Assembly (NCBI RefSeq): GCF_000695095.2
Contig: NZ_CP011454.1
Coordinates: forward strand, 2,666,001-2,730,000
Reading direction: 5' to 3'
DNA length: 64,000 nt
Source: Gemmatimonas phototrophica
Lineage (GTDB): Bacteria > Gemmatimonadota > Gemmatimonadetes > Gemmatimonadales > Gemmatimonadaceae
Position 1 is the first letter of the stretch; every line of letters begins with the position of its first letter. The position numbers and the translations under genes were made by a program. Below are positions 16,726 to 25,884 of the stretch, in pieces. The notes beneath the pieces are model-generated. The model saw nothing but the letters and a program-made list of their open reading frames with translations, was not told the origin of the DNA and did no database searches.

Positions 16726-19700
16726 TCACCGGCCTCGACCACCGCCCATACCGCCACCCATGAAGCGGTTGCCACCGGCGGTACCCGAGCGGATACCCTG
16801 CAAATTGCGCTTGTCCATGAACGGCACGAGCGTCTCAGGAAGAATGCGGAACTGTTCCGGCGTGAGCAGATTCTTGATACCCGGCGCCACCTTGATCAGC
16901 ACATCCACACTGGCTTCACGCGCATTCAGATAGCGCTTGTAGGCATCGTCGTGATTGTACTTGTCGGGCAGGTCGGCCAGGAAACGCGCCACCGGCGTCC
17001 AGATGCTGTCGCTCTTGAGCACGTATAAGCGGTTGAGCGTGGCGAGGCTGTCTGCCTGCTTGCGCGTGAGCTTGAGCGTATCGGCCTGCTGCAGGATCTG
17101 CTGCATGGGGTTGATGATCCCCACATTGGCCGTCTGGCGGAGCTGCTGCAGGCTGGGCTTGTTGCCGGGGCGGCTGCGGCCACGATCGAGCTGCTGCATG
17201 AGCTGCTGCTGTTCACGCGTCGGCGACAGATCGTAGTTCATCTGCAGCGTGAACGTGACCGGCGCCGACCGCTGCGTCGTCTGGCTTGGACGCGTGCTGC
17301 CGAAGCGCTCATTCACCTCGTACTTGTAGCTGCTCGTCGTGGGGTCGAAGCCGCGCACGAACAACAGCGCGCCGTTACTCTGCGGATTCACGAACGACCC
17401 CCACCCCTTGAGCCCCGACTCCCCGTTGAGGATGCGGTCGATGCCGTTGAGTGGGTTCTGCACTTGGAACGACAGATTGACGCGCTGCGGCAATCCGAGC
17501 TTGAGCGAGTTGAACGACAGGTTCAGGTTGCCCGACATGCCCCACGGCCCCTGACAGGAATTCCGCCCGGCGAATTGCCCGAGCTGGCTGCGCAGACACG
17601 CCGTGGCTTCACGCGTACCATTGGCAAGGAAGTTTTCGAGCCCCGCCTTGAGCGCCGGATCATTGACCGAAGCGGGATTGAAGATGAATGCGCGATCGTT
17701 GCCGTAGCTGTCGCCGTTGATGTCCTGGTTGACCGTGGGCGTGTAATAGATGCCCGAGCGGAAATTGCCGAACCAGGAAATGCGCACCGCATCCCACGCA
17801 TTGTAGCTGAGCGAGTACTGAATCTGGTGGCGTGAGAAGTTTGAGCCACGCGACCACTCAATGCCGTCTGGCGAACCAACGGTGCTGTTGAAGCCGAGGA
17901 ACTGTTCGCGCACGTCCGCGAGCACGTACGAAAGACTCCAGCTCCACTTGGTGTTGAACGTGAATGGACGCAGCGACACCGTGGCCTGCTTGCTTTCCGA
18001 CTCAAGCTCCGAGGTTTGTGCGGTGACGCGGCCATACTGGGGGAACAGGCGCGCGTCGCGCCACGCCACCTGGCCGGTGGCACCCACAATTGCCGACGGT
18101 GCCACGTACACCGGACGTCCCGCTTCATTGCTCAGCGCAAAGCGCTCCACATTGGGGAAGTTGATGTCGATGCCGCCCTGCTGACGCTGATTGCGCGAGT
18201 AGGTCGCGTCCACGGAAAAGTTGAAGCGGTTCTTGAGCACCGGCCCTTGCCATCCGAGGTTACTGCGCAGCGAACGCTGCGCGTAATAGTCGGGGAGAAA
18301 GAGCGTCACGTTGGGCGAGCTGTTGGAGAACACCGAGCCCGTGGTGCCGTCAGCGCAGGTGCGCGGGATGCTGTTCAGATCGGCGGCAAACGAGGTCCAG
18401 TCCGGCACCGGCGTGGCGGAGCCGACGCAGGTGAGCTGCTGCAGCCCACTCGCCAGACCGGTGTTGTCAATGGCGTTGGAGATGAGCTGCGTGCCCGGAG
18501 TGTTCTGGAAGAGCCCAATGCCGCCGCGAATGACTGCACGCGGGGCACGCACCATGCCGGGGAGCAACGTCATCTGATCGGCCTGGCCAACCGTCCAGGA
18601 GAAGCCGAGTCGCGGACTCACGTAGATGCGGTTGGGGACCTCGGCGTTGTCATAGCCAAAGCGGGCGAGCACATCAGGATTGGTCTGCGGCCCCATGTTG
18701 AAATGGTTGCCGTCTACACGCACGCCGTATTGCACCTGCAAGTCGTTCGTGGGGCGCCACGCATCCCCCAGCGACATGGCCGCAACGTACTGACTGCCAA
18801 CACGCGTACGGGGCGACAGCAGGCGCGTGTACGAGGCCGGCCGGTTGGCTTCGAGATCTGCCAGCGTGTTGTAGCTGAACGAACCGAACTCGTTGAAGTT
18901 GAACAGCGAGCTGAATTCGTCGCGGCGCACTTCGGTGGTGAGCTTCACACGGTGGCGATTATCGGCCGAGAACCACGACATGGTGTTGTTGCCCGCCAGC
19001 GTGCTGTTCGCATTGGCGTTGTTGAGCGCCGTACTGCCACCGAACTGCAGGTTGCTCACCGAGGCCGAGCCGTCGCCGAACTGCGAGTTCACCCGCACGT
19101 TGCCCGACGGCAGGAAATAGAACGGCTCACCGTCGCTGCGGTTGGTGCTGTAGCCGACCGTAGTTTCACTGAAGATCCCCTTCCAGCCGAGCAGGCCGCT
19201 GTGACGCGCCTGCGCTGAACCGCCCCAGTTGGTGCGGGTACCGTCGCGCGAAGGAGTGATCAGACTCGTGCCACCGCCACCAAAACCGCCGAAGCCACCA
19301 AACCCACCACCGCCACCAACAGGCGACGTCTGGTTGTAATTCGCCGACAAGGTGATCGCGTACGTGCTGCCGCGCGACGAGTTCTGCGGAACCCAGTCGA
19401 AGCTGTTGAGCGTATTGAGACTCGTACGGATCCGGCGCGGGTCGTATCCGCCCACCGTAATGGGCACCTCGTCCGCTCCGAGAATGTCCAGCAGGCGCGC
19501 GACCGAATCGGGCGAGACACCGGCCGCGGCGAAGCCGTTCGGGTCGCTGCTGAGCAGCGTCTGCAGATCCTGCAAACGACGGTCGAACTGGAACGACGTG
19601 TTGTAGAACAGCTGGTCAGGCTTGATCGGGCCAGCCGCTGATCCGCCAAGGGACATGTTCGTGTACTGCTGTCCCGTCGCGGTGCCGATGCGATCAAGCC

Positions 19701-20496
19701 ACTGCAGCTGCGGTGAGACGAAGTTGCCACTGAGGCGGCGCGACACGAAGTTCGATCCCGAGCGGGTGCGTACTTGCAACTGCCCACCGGAGAAACCACC
19801 GCGCGAGACATCGTACGGCGACGTACTCAGTGACGACATCACATTGGCATCACGCGGCAACTGCGCATCACCGAAGTTGAGGCCGTTGAGCTGCGTATTG
19901 TTCTGGTCGCCACCCAAGCCGAACACCGAGAAGGCATCGGCGGCACCATCGGCGCCGAGCAGCAGCTGCACCCCGGGAATCGCCGACGCCATGGCGGCGA
20001 GGTCGCCCATCTGCTCGGCGTTGAGAAACCCCGCCGTCTCATCGTTCACGCTCTTTTCTGTGCCGCTCACATCGGAGACCGTGTCGCTTCGCGACACCGC
20101 CGCACGCTCCGTGATCTGCATGGCGTCCAGCGTGATCGTCGCCGGTGCCATCCGGGCGTCGGCAATCAGGATTTCCTGATCGGCGGTGCGCTTCACCTGA
20201 TAGCGGCGTGGCGCGAGGCCGATGCCGGAGAAGGTGACCCAGTAGTCGCCCTCGCCACCTGGAAAGGAAATGGTGTACCGGCCATTGGCCGCGGTCCGGG
20301 CGGTACGGCTCACGTTCCCGCTGAGCGTGGTAGCCGTGACCAGCACGTTTGGAATGGGTAGCGTGTCGGTGCCGAGCACACGACCGCGGATGATATCGAC
20401 TTGCTGCGCCATGGCGGACGTGGCGCTGGCTGCCAGGGCCAGGCAGAACGTCAGCGCGCACGAAAGCCGTCGGAGAATGGGCGATGTAATGGTCAC
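16726..20496 (-). CDS. giant TonB-dependent/Oar-like outer-membrane protein with C-terminal extension
   Basis: A 1256-residue protein: signal peptide to about residue 30 (SATSAMAQQ), a carboxypeptidase-regulatory domain at ~38-115, a plug-like region with GVQLLLGADGAADAFSVFG and a GGQLQVRTRSGSN element as in Oar/SusC-like proteins, then a large barrel. One barrel loop contains a Gly/Phe-rich tract near residue 400. After the barrel comes an unusual ~170-residue tail rich in Gln and Leu helices (LTRKQADSLATLNRLY, LLTPEQFRILPE) that ends in a Gly-rich GGGMGGGRGR. The tail resembles Spy/heavy-metal-sensor-type periplasmic helices, which is only an impression. The GTG start lies four bases after a -10-like box. 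The ligand is unknown; peptides or glycans are possible. Confidence 0.85.
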   Translation of the reverse strand: MTITSPILRRLSCALTFCLALAASATSAMAQQVDIIRGRVLGTDTLPIPNVLVTATTLSGNVSRTARTAANGRYTISFPGGEGDYWVTFSGIGLAPRRYQVKRTADQEILIADARMAPATITLDAMQITERAAVSRSDTVSDVSGTEKSVNDETAGFLNAEQMGDLAAMASAIPGVQLLLGADGAADAFSVFGLGGDQNNTQLNGLNFGDAQLPRDANVMSSLSTSPYDVSRGGFSGGQLQVRTRSGSNFVSRRLSGNFVSPQLQWLDRIGTATGQQYTNMSLGGSAAGPIKPDQLFYNTSFQFDRRLQDLQTLLSSDPNGFAAAGVSPDSVARLLDILGADEVPITVGGYDPRRIRTSLNTLNSFDWVPQNSSRGSTYAITLSANYNQTSPVGGGGGFGGFGGFGGGGTSLITPSRDGTRTNWGGSAQARHSGLLGWKGIFSETTVGYSTNRSDGEPFYFLPSGNVRVNSQFGDGSASVSNLQFGGSTALNNANANSTLAGNNTMSWFSADNRHRVKLTTEVRRDEFSSLFNFNEFGSFSYNTLADLEANRPASYTRLLSPRTRVGSQYVAAMSLGDAWRPTNDLQVQYGVRVDGNHFNMGPQTNPDVLARFGYDNAEVPNRIYVSPRLGFSWTVGQADQMTLLPGMVRAPRAVIRGGIGLFQNTPGTQLISNAIDNTGLASGLQQLTCVGSATPVPDWTSFAADLNSIPRTCADGTTGSVFSNSSPNVTLFLPDYYAQRSLRSNLGWQGPVLKNRFNFSVDATYSRNQRQQGGIDINFPNVERFALSNEAGRPVYVAPSAIVGATGQVAWRDARLFPQYGRVTAQTSELESESKQATVSLRPFTFNTKWSWSLSYVLADVREQFLGFNSTVGSPDGIEWSRGSNFSRHQIQYSLSYNAWDAVRISWFGNFRSGIYYTPTVNQDINGDSYGNDRAFIFNPASVNDPALKAGLENFLANGTREATACLRSQLGQFAGRNSCQGPWGMSGNLNLSFNSLKLGLPQRVNLSFQVQNPLNGIDRILNGESGLKGWGSFVNPQSNGALLFVRGFDPTTSSYKYEVNERFGSTRPSQTTQRSAPVTFTLQMNYDLSPTREQQQLMQQLDRGRSRPGNKPSLQQLRQTANVGIINPMQQILQQADTLKLTRKQADSLATLNRLYVLKSDSIWTPVARFLADLPDKYNHDDAYKRYLNAREASVDVLIKVAPGIKNLLTPEQFRILPETLVPFMDKRNLQGIRSGTAGGNRFMGGGMGGGRGR

Positions 20497-20500
20497 GACG

Positions 20501-20530
20501 ATTAGACGAGTGATTTCTGGCGTTCGTTAA
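20501..20530 (-). promoter_or_regulatory. promoter of the giant receptor gene, apparently leaderless
   Basis: On the minus strand, TTAACG (20530-20525) and TCTAAT (20506-20501) are separated by 18 bases. The box ends four bases before the GTG start at 20496, so transcription would start at or inside the start codon. Confidence 0.5.
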
Positions 20531-20578
20531 GAAACCCGCCAGGTGTGCGATTCGGACGCCCGGTACAAGGGCATCAGA

Positions 20579-20588
20579 CCACATGTGG
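20579..20588. promoter_or_regulatory. 10-bp perfect palindrome CCACATGTGG, possible operator
   Basis: A perfect palindrome in the 260-base divergent region between the receptor gene and the HD-domain gene. A regulator-binding site is possible but unsupported beyond the symmetry. Confidence 0.25.
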
Positions 20589-20592
20589 CATT

Positions 20593-20612
20593 AATGCGGC
20601 GCTCCGCATTTT
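20593..20612 (+). terminator. short hairpin AATGCGG/CCGCATT followed by TTTT
   Basis: A 7-bp stem with a CGCT loop ends in a T run, like a small intrinsic terminator. It is oddly placed between two divergent genes; it might end a short antisense or upstream transcript. Confidence 0.35.
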
Positions 20613-20743
20613 CGTTGTGTGGGCAACAATTCTCAGTTCCGACATGGGACCGAGGGCGTGTTCCCGAGGACCAAAGACCGCGCGGACAGGCCGAGCGAAA
20701 ACCGCCGGTATCCCGCTGACAACCCGCTGACACGACTTCTGCA

Positions 20744-20751
20744 TATCTTTG
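20744..20751 (+). promoter_or_regulatory. TATCTTTG box five bases before the HD-gene ATG
   Basis: Matches the TAnnTTTG -7 element known from Bacteroidetes promoters. It ends five bases before the ATG at 20757. No clear -33/-35 element is visible. Confidence 0.35.
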
Positions 20752-20756
20752 CCACC

Positions 20757-22037
20757 ATGGAAATTCTGCGCGATCCGCTCTGGAACAACATCCGCCTCGA
20801 TCCGCTGGCGCTGGCGCTGCTCGAAACCCCCGTCATGCAGCGGCTGCGCTATGTCCGCCAATTGGGGCTGGCGTTTCTGGTGTATCCTGGCGCCACCCAC
20901 TCGCGGTTCGAGCATGCGCTGGGGGCCTGGCATCTTGCCGGCATGGCGCTGCGCCTGCTCGATGAGCGGGGCGCGTTACAGGACATTCCGGTGCGCGATC
21001 AGCAGATTGTGCGCGCCGCCGCTTTGCTGCACGACGTGGGGCATTACCCCTTTTCTCATGCGCTGGAGGAGATTGGCGTCACCGACCACGAAGAGGTCGC
21101 CCGCCCCCTGATCACGGCGGGGGTCATTGGTGCCTGCCTGCGAACACACCTCGGCGAAAGCGCCCCCGAGGAGGTCTTTGCCCTCATCACCGGGCGCAGC
21201 ACCCACGCCCTGCAAGGGCTGATCTCCGGGTCCATTGATCTCGACAAGATCGAGTACCTGAAGCGCGACGCCACCATGTGTGGTGTGCCTTACGGCGAGA
21301 TCGATGTGGACCGGCTGCTCAACTCACTGGTGCTGGTCACCCTTCCTGGGGAACGACCGGCCATTGGGGTGCACGAGAAGGGGCTCTCGGCGTTGGAGTC
21401 GCTGCTCTTTGCGAAGTACCAGATGTACCGCAATGTTTACTGGCACCATGCGGTACGCAGTGCCACAGCCATGTACAAGCGACTCGTGGCCGTGGCCATT
21501 GATACGGGGGCGGTGGCAGGTGACACCGTCGCCCGCTTTACCGACGAAGGGTTGCTCGTGCATCTCGACACGCCGTCGCTGGTTCCGGAAGCCCGCACCC
21601 TGCTGGATGCCATTCGCGTGCGGCGCCTCCACAAGCGCGCCTACGAATGTCCCGCGGCGACCCTCGGCGACGACGTGGGTGAATGGATCGCCAGCGACTA
21701 CGTGCTTACGCGCCGGGTGGAAGATGCCTTCGCCAAGGAACTGGGGCTGGCGTCGGGCGCAGTGCTGCTGGACTACCCGGCCAAAACGCAGATGCTCGGG
21801 GTGGACATCGCCATGCAACGTCGTGACGGCCGGGCCGTGCATTTGACGGCCGAAGGGTGGGAGGGCGCCCTCAACCTCCCCCGCCTCAGCGACGAGCTGT
21901 ATCGCAGCGCGCGCCGGCTGCGTGTGCTTACAGCCAACCGGGCACCGGTGCCCGCCGAGCAAGTGCTCAGTGTCCTGCGTATGGAGGCCAGCGAAGTGCG
22001 GGCGCGCCTTGATCAAGGCGAGCGGCTGCTCGGCTGA
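20757..22037 (+). CDS. HD-superfamily phosphohydrolase (dNTPase/SAMHD1-like)
   Basis: A 426-residue cytoplasmic protein. Metal ligands of the HD fold are visible: the first His in ATHSRFEHALG (near residue 50), the HD pair in LLHDVGHYPFSHALE (near 90), and a distal Asp in SGSIDLDKIEYLKRD (near 163). The pattern LETPVMQRLRYVRQLG at the N-terminus is typical of the dGTPase-like YwfO/SAMHD1 group, which hydrolyses nucleoside triphosphates or related phosphates. The exact substrate is not evident. The ATG at 20757 is chosen because the family motif IRDPLWNNI-like start follows directly. It is a single gene ending at a bidirectional hairpin. Confidence 0.88.
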   Translation: MEILRDPLWNNIRLDPLALALLETPVMQRLRYVRQLGLAFLVYPGATHSRFEHALGAWHLAGMALRLLDERGALQDIPVRDQQIVRAAALLHDVGHYPFSHALEEIGVTDHEEVARPLITAGVIGACLRTHLGESAPEEVFALITGRSTHALQGLISGSIDLDKIEYLKRDATMCGVPYGEIDVDRLLNSLVLVTLPGERPAIGVHEKGLSALESLLFAKYQMYRNVYWHHAVRSATAMYKRLVAVAIDTGAVAGDTVARFTDEGLLVHLDTPSLVPEARTLLDAIRVRRLHKRAYECPAATLGDDVGEWIASDYVLTRRVEDAFAKELGLASGAVLLDYPAKTQMLGVDIAMQRRDGRAVHLTAEGWEGALNLPRLSDELYRSARRLRVLTANRAPVPAEQVLSVLRMEASEVRARLDQGERLLG

Positions 22038-22045
22038 CACCAGAA

Positions 22046-22071
22046 GCGCCGGTCCGCCATCGGGCCGGCGC
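22046..22071. terminator. 10-bp GC-rich hairpin between convergent genes
   Basis: Arms at 22046-22055 and 22062-22071 pair (one G-T) around a six-base loop. There is no T run, but the position between the convergent HD gene and the thioredoxin-like gene fits a shared stop. Confidence 0.5.
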
Positions 22072-22082
22072 CTCCACGCGTC

Positions 22083-22826
22083 TTAGCGCGCGGTGCCCCG
22101 GTCGCAGTGGGTCTTGCCGGCTTTCGCCGCTTCCAGCATCTCGACGGTCTCGAGGGCAATCGACTCGCCCTTGTCCCTGGCGTAAAACGCCCGGATTCCG
22201 GCGTGCACGGAGTCGAGCGACACCTTGCTGCGTTCCGGCGCGGCCCATTCGCGCAGTGGGCGAGGCTGCTCAACGATGCATCCCCGCTCATTCCCGGCCT
22301 CATCAAGCAGAACGAACGTGGGCGTGGCGATCCGCCCATCCAGCGACCGGTGGCTGTCCTGCACGGCGCGTCCGGCCGTTGGCAGCACAATGCGCAAATC
22401 AATACCGGCCAGCGCCGCCACCCGCGCCACATACGGCACGGTGTTCATGGAGTCGCCGCAGGCATCAATGGCCACCACGAGAATTCGCCAGGCGCCGCCT
22501 TGTACGGCGGTTTTGGCTCGGGTGACCACCGCATCGGCCACCTGTGCACTATCTGCGAGCTTCACCCACCCTTCGCGACGCGCCTTGGCGGCGGCCACAA
22601 AGTCGGGGAATCGCTGGCCACTGGCATGCAGGGCGCTCAGACCGCTGTCCGCGGCGGGCCGGCTCTTGGCGCGCCCCGCTACGGCCGCACCGATCTCGCA
22701 GGGCAGGACTGTCGTAAACCCGTACGATGACCACCCCAGAGTGCGCGGCGCGGCGTAGGCAGCCTCTGGAAGGGCGCCGAGACCCAACAATGCCAGCGTG
22801 GAGAGAACACCGAGGCGCAAGGTCAT
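22083..22826 (-). CDS. secreted thioredoxin-fold-like protein without a CxxC motif
   Basis: A 247-residue protein with a signal peptide (LSTLALLGLGALPEAAYA). The segment RILVVAIDACGDSMNTVPYVARVAALAG followed by IDLRIVLP and ATPTFVLLDEAG resembles the thioredoxin fold with a cis-proline, but the redox motif is only a single Cys in ACGDS. A redox-inactive or single-cysteine periplasmic role is therefore likely; function unknown. Its ATG overlaps the stop of the preceding 70-residue frame (ATGA), so it is translationally coupled to the PP2C gene cluster. Confidence 0.65.
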   Translation of the reverse strand: MTLRLGVLSTLALLGLGALPEAAYAAPRTLGWSSYGFTTVLPCEIGAAVAGRAKSRPAADSGLSALHASGQRFPDFVAAAKARREGWVKLADSAQVADAVVTRAKTAVQGGAWRILVVAIDACGDSMNTVPYVARVAALAGIDLRIVLPTAGRAVQDSHRSLDGRIATPTFVLLDEAGNERGCIVEQPRPLREWAAPERSKVSLDSVHAGIRAFYARDKGESIALETVEMLEAAKAGKTHCDRGTAR

Positions 22827-23035
22827 GACGGAGCTCCTGGGGGGGATGGAGTTACGCTGGCGGAAGCCGCCTGTGTCCGGCCGCGGGCATCGGCGAGTTT
22901 GCGACCGATCCCGCGGTAAAAGGCGGCGTCGAGGGGCTTGTTCTCGTCCTCGAGGGACAGCGCACAGCGCTCGAGGGCATACAGCAGGTTGCCGAGGTAC
23001 AGCTCGGCAAGCCCGCCAACCGACTCGTCAGCCAA
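22823..23035 (-). CDS. small hypothetical protein coupled to PP2C and thioredoxin-like genes
   Basis: About 70 residues if translation starts at the TTG at 23035, which overlaps the PP2C stop; a TTG at 23062 would make it 79. Its stop overlaps the next ATG by four bases. It is acidic-amphipathic in the middle (LAELYLGNLLYALERCALSLEDENKPLDAAFYRGIGRKLADA) with a Pro/Ala/Ser tail. I recognise no family. Tight overlap on both sides is the main evidence that it is real. Confidence 0.5.
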   Translation of the reverse strand: MADESVGGLAELYLGNLLYALERCALSLEDENKPLDAAFYRGIGRKLADARGRTQAASASVTPSPPGAPS

Positions 23036-23804
23036 GGACAGCCGGCATTTCGCCGGTGGCAACGCCAGTGACCTTGATGACCTGCACCACGATCGCCGTG
23101 ATGTTGTCGAGACCCCCGCGACGGTTGGCCTCTGTGATCATGGCGTCCACCATACGCCCGGGCGTCTGCTTGGACTCAAGGATCTTCTTGAGCTGAGGAT
23201 CCTCCACCATGCCCGTGAGCCCATCGGAGGCCACCAGATACAGGTCGCCAACCTGCAGCTCGCCCGTCAGCACGTCCGCTTCGACGGCCGCGTTGGCCCC
23301 GACACAGCGGGTGATGACGTTGCTGTAGGGGTGATAACGGGCCTGCTCGGGGGTCAGGAAGCCGGCGTCCACCTGCTCCTGCACATACGAGTGGTCTTTG
23401 GTGATCTGGCGAAACGCCCCATCGCGCAGCAGGTACACGCGGGAATCACCGATGTGACCGATGATGTACCGTCCCTGCCCCATCATGATGCAGGACGCCG
23501 TGGTGCCCATGCCCTGCTTATCGGCTTCCTGGATGGTGCGTTCGTAGATGGCGCGGTTCGCGGCCTTGAGAGCATCCGCCATGCGCGTGCCAGCATCACT
23601 GCCGGTGAGGTCACGCACATCGGTGAGGTCCCGGGCGACAATCTGGACCGCCATTTCACTGGCAACTTCGCCAGCGGCGTGTCCCCCCATGCCGTCGGCT
23701 ACGATAAAGAGCCCTCGCTCTTGATCGGCGTCCGCATAGAGACTGTCTTCATTGCCTGCCCGAATTCGACCGACATCGGTACCGGCGGCGACAGATAGCT
23801 GCAC
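23028..23804 (-). CDS. PP2C-type serine/threonine protein phosphatase (Stp/PrpC-like)
   Basis: A 258-residue cytoplasmic metal-dependent phosphatase that reverses Ser/Thr phosphorylation. The PP2C motifs are in order: TDVGRIRAGNEDS (residues 9-21), FIVADGMGGHAAGEVAS (near 33-49), GMGTTAS, IGHIGDSRVYLLRDG, ASDGLTGMV and GGLDNITAIVVQ. The metal-binding Asp residues are all present. The start is a GTG. No partner Ser/Thr kinase gene is in the window. Confidence 0.94.
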   Translation of the reverse strand: MQLSVAAGTDVGRIRAGNEDSLYADADQERGLFIVADGMGGHAAGEVASEMAVQIVARDLTDVRDLTGSDAGTRMADALKAANRAIYERTIQEADKQGMGTTASCIMMGQGRYIIGHIGDSRVYLLRDGAFRQITKDHSYVQEQVDAGFLTPEQARYHPYSNVITRCVGANAAVEADVLTGELQVGDLYLVASDGLTGMVEDPQLKKILESKQTPGRMVDAMITEANRRGGLDNITAIVVQVIKVTGVATGEMPAVLG

Positions 23805-23871
23805 GTGGGTGGGGTGTTCGTCCGGGGAAAACGCAGGGAACGCGGGAGTGTACTACGGAGTAGGAGCGAAG

Positions 23872-25824
23872 CTACCCGACAGCTGCATCGGTTGGCAAGC
23901 GTGTATCCACGGCTGAATGAAACTCGCGCTCGCCGTCTCCCCCCGCCTGTAACCGAAAAAGCCGTTCGTACGTGCCTCCGGCGCCCAGTAACTGCTGGTG
24001 GGTGCCCCGCTCGACGACCTCTCCGTGGTGGAGCACCAGGATTTCGTCGGCGTGCACGATGGTGCTCAGGCGGTGGGCAATGGCGATGGTCGTCCGCCCG
24101 CCCATGAGGGCCGCCACCCCCTGCTGAATCTCTGCTTCAATGTGGGAATCCACCGCACTGGTGGCCTCATCGAGAATGAGCAGCGAGGGATCAGCCGCAA
24201 TAGCACGGGCGAAAGCGAGCAATTGACGCTCCCCGACGCTTACGCCGCCGCCGCGCTCCCCGAGCTCATGATGCCAGCCGCCCGGCAAGCGATCGATCAC
24301 CCGTTCGGCGCCCACCCGTGCGGCCGCCAAACGCAACGCCTCATCGCTCAGCGTCGTGGAGAGCCGGATATTGGCCCCCACATCCCCGGCAAAGAGGAAA
24401 ATGTCCTGCTGCACATACCCCACCACCGATCGCAGCACATCGACCGGAATCGTCCGGATGTCTTCGCCATTGACCAGAATGCGCCCCCGCTGCGGCTCGT
24501 AGAAACGCAGCAGCAGGTTCACGATCGTGCTCTTCCCGGCTCCGGTATGACCCACAAGCGCCAGAAATTGCCCCGGGGACACGCTGAAGCTCACCCCCTT
24601 CAGCACCCACCGTGGCTCCGCTGGCGGATGTGGCAGCGGCTGAGCGTCGGATTGTGATGAAGATTTCACCAAAGCATCCCGACCACCGTCCTCCGTCACC
24701 CCTCCGTCAGCGCCGTAGGCAAACCAGACCGACTCAAAAGTGACCGTGACCCCGGCCCGCCGAAGCCGCTCCACCTGATGCTCCCGATCGGGGCTCGACT
24801 CAAGCCCAGGAGCTGGCGCGAGATCCAGGAGCCCAAAGATGCGTTCCGACGCGGCCATGGCCGCCTGCAGGATGTTGTACTTCTCCGACAGGTCCTGCAG
24901 GGGCTGAAAGAACCGACGGACCAGCTGCAGAAACGCCGCCACCGTCCCCACCGTGAGGGCTCCCCCGGCCACCTCATACCCGGCCGTGACCAGCAGGCTG
25001 GCCAGCGCGAGCGTGGTGAGGAATTCGATCACGGGGAAATAGAGTGCATACACCGTGATCGACTTGAGCTGCGCGTCGAGGTGCGCGGTGTTGAGTCCGC
25101 CAAAGCGACGGACTTCCGAGAGCTCCCGGCCGAATAGCTGGATGAGCCGAATGCCGGCCAGACGCTCCCCCAGATAGGCATTGAGCTGCGCCACGCGAGT
25201 CCGGATGTCACGGTACGAACTGCGCACGTACCGCTGAAAAAGCCGCGAGGCCAACAGCACGAAGGGGATGACAGCGAACGCTGCCAGTGCGAGGCGCCAA
25301 TCCACCACCAGCATGACCACCCCAATGGCCACGAGAGTGAACAGGTCACCAAGACCGGACACCACCCCAGAGGTGAAGAGCTCGTTCAGCGCCTCGACAT
25401 CGCTGGTGACGCGGGTGACCAGCCGCCCAACGGGCGTGCGATCGAAATAGGCAACGGGCAACTGCTGCAGACGCGCAAACAACTCGGCGCGCAAGTCCCG
25501 CATGACTCGCTGCCCGAGCAGCGCGGTGAGGAGCGTTTCGCCGTAGGCGGCACCGAATTGCGCCACGAGCATCCCGGCAAACGCCAGCGCCACCTGCCCC
25601 ACCAGCGCGGGGTTCCTGGCTGGCAGCGCCACGTCAATGACCCAGCGGGTAAGCAGGGGGCCGGCCAGCTGCATACCGGCGGCCAGCGCAATGCAGACGA
25701 GCGCGGCCACCACCACCCACGCATATGGACGCACGTACGACAGCAGCCGACGGACCAGTCGGGCGTCATACGCCTTGCTCAGCGCGTCGTCATCGGGAGG
25801 AGCGGAACGGACAGCAGCAGCCAT
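23872..25824 (-). CDS. ABC exporter, fused membrane and ATPase domains (MsbA/multidrug type)
   Basis: A 650-residue half-transporter. Six TM segments span residues ~30-320 (FDRTPVGRLVTRVTSDVEALNELF is the typical intracellular loop 1). The ATPase domain at ~380-625 has Walker A GHTGAGKST, a slightly atypical signature VSVGERQLLAFARA, Walker B LLILDEATSAVD and the switch His in AIAHRLST. A ~30-residue Ser/Gly/Pro-rich insert lies between the two domains. It would work as a homodimer exporting lipids, drugs or peptides; the substrate is unknown. It is divergent from uvrA. Confidence 0.9.
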   Translation of the reverse strand: MAAAVRSAPPDDDALSKAYDARLVRRLLSYVRPYAWVVVAALVCIALAAGMQLAGPLLTRWVIDVALPARNPALVGQVALAFAGMLVAQFGAAYGETLLTALLGQRVMRDLRAELFARLQQLPVAYFDRTPVGRLVTRVTSDVEALNELFTSGVVSGLGDLFTLVAIGVVMLVVDWRLALAAFAVIPFVLLASRLFQRYVRSSYRDIRTRVAQLNAYLGERLAGIRLIQLFGRELSEVRRFGGLNTAHLDAQLKSITVYALYFPVIEFLTTLALASLLVTAGYEVAGGALTVGTVAAFLQLVRRFFQPLQDLSEKYNILQAAMAASERIFGLLDLAPAPGLESSPDREHQVERLRRAGVTVTFESVWFAYGADGGVTEDGGRDALVKSSSQSDAQPLPHPPAEPRWVLKGVSFSVSPGQFLALVGHTGAGKSTIVNLLLRFYEPQRGRILVNGEDIRTIPVDVLRSVVGYVQQDIFLFAGDVGANIRLSTTLSDEALRLAAARVGAERVIDRLPGGWHHELGERGGGVSVGERQLLAFARAIAADPSLLILDEATSAVDSHIEAEIQQGVAALMGGRTTIAIAHRLSTIVHADEILVLHHGEVVERGTHQQLLGAGGTYERLFRLQAGGDGEREFHSAVDTRLPTDAAVG

Positions 25825-25871
25825 GGACTGGGCAATCTACACGCGTGCCGGAATCTGTTTGGGGCTCCCGA

Positions 25872-25879
25872 TAGTTTTC
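25872..25879 (+). promoter_or_regulatory. TAGTTTTC -10-like box five bases before the uvrA ATG
   Basis: A TAnnTTT-type box ending five bases before the start codon, with no visible -35. No LexA-type palindrome was recognised in the 60-base divergent region. Confidence 0.25.
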
Positions 25880-25884
25880 TGTGA

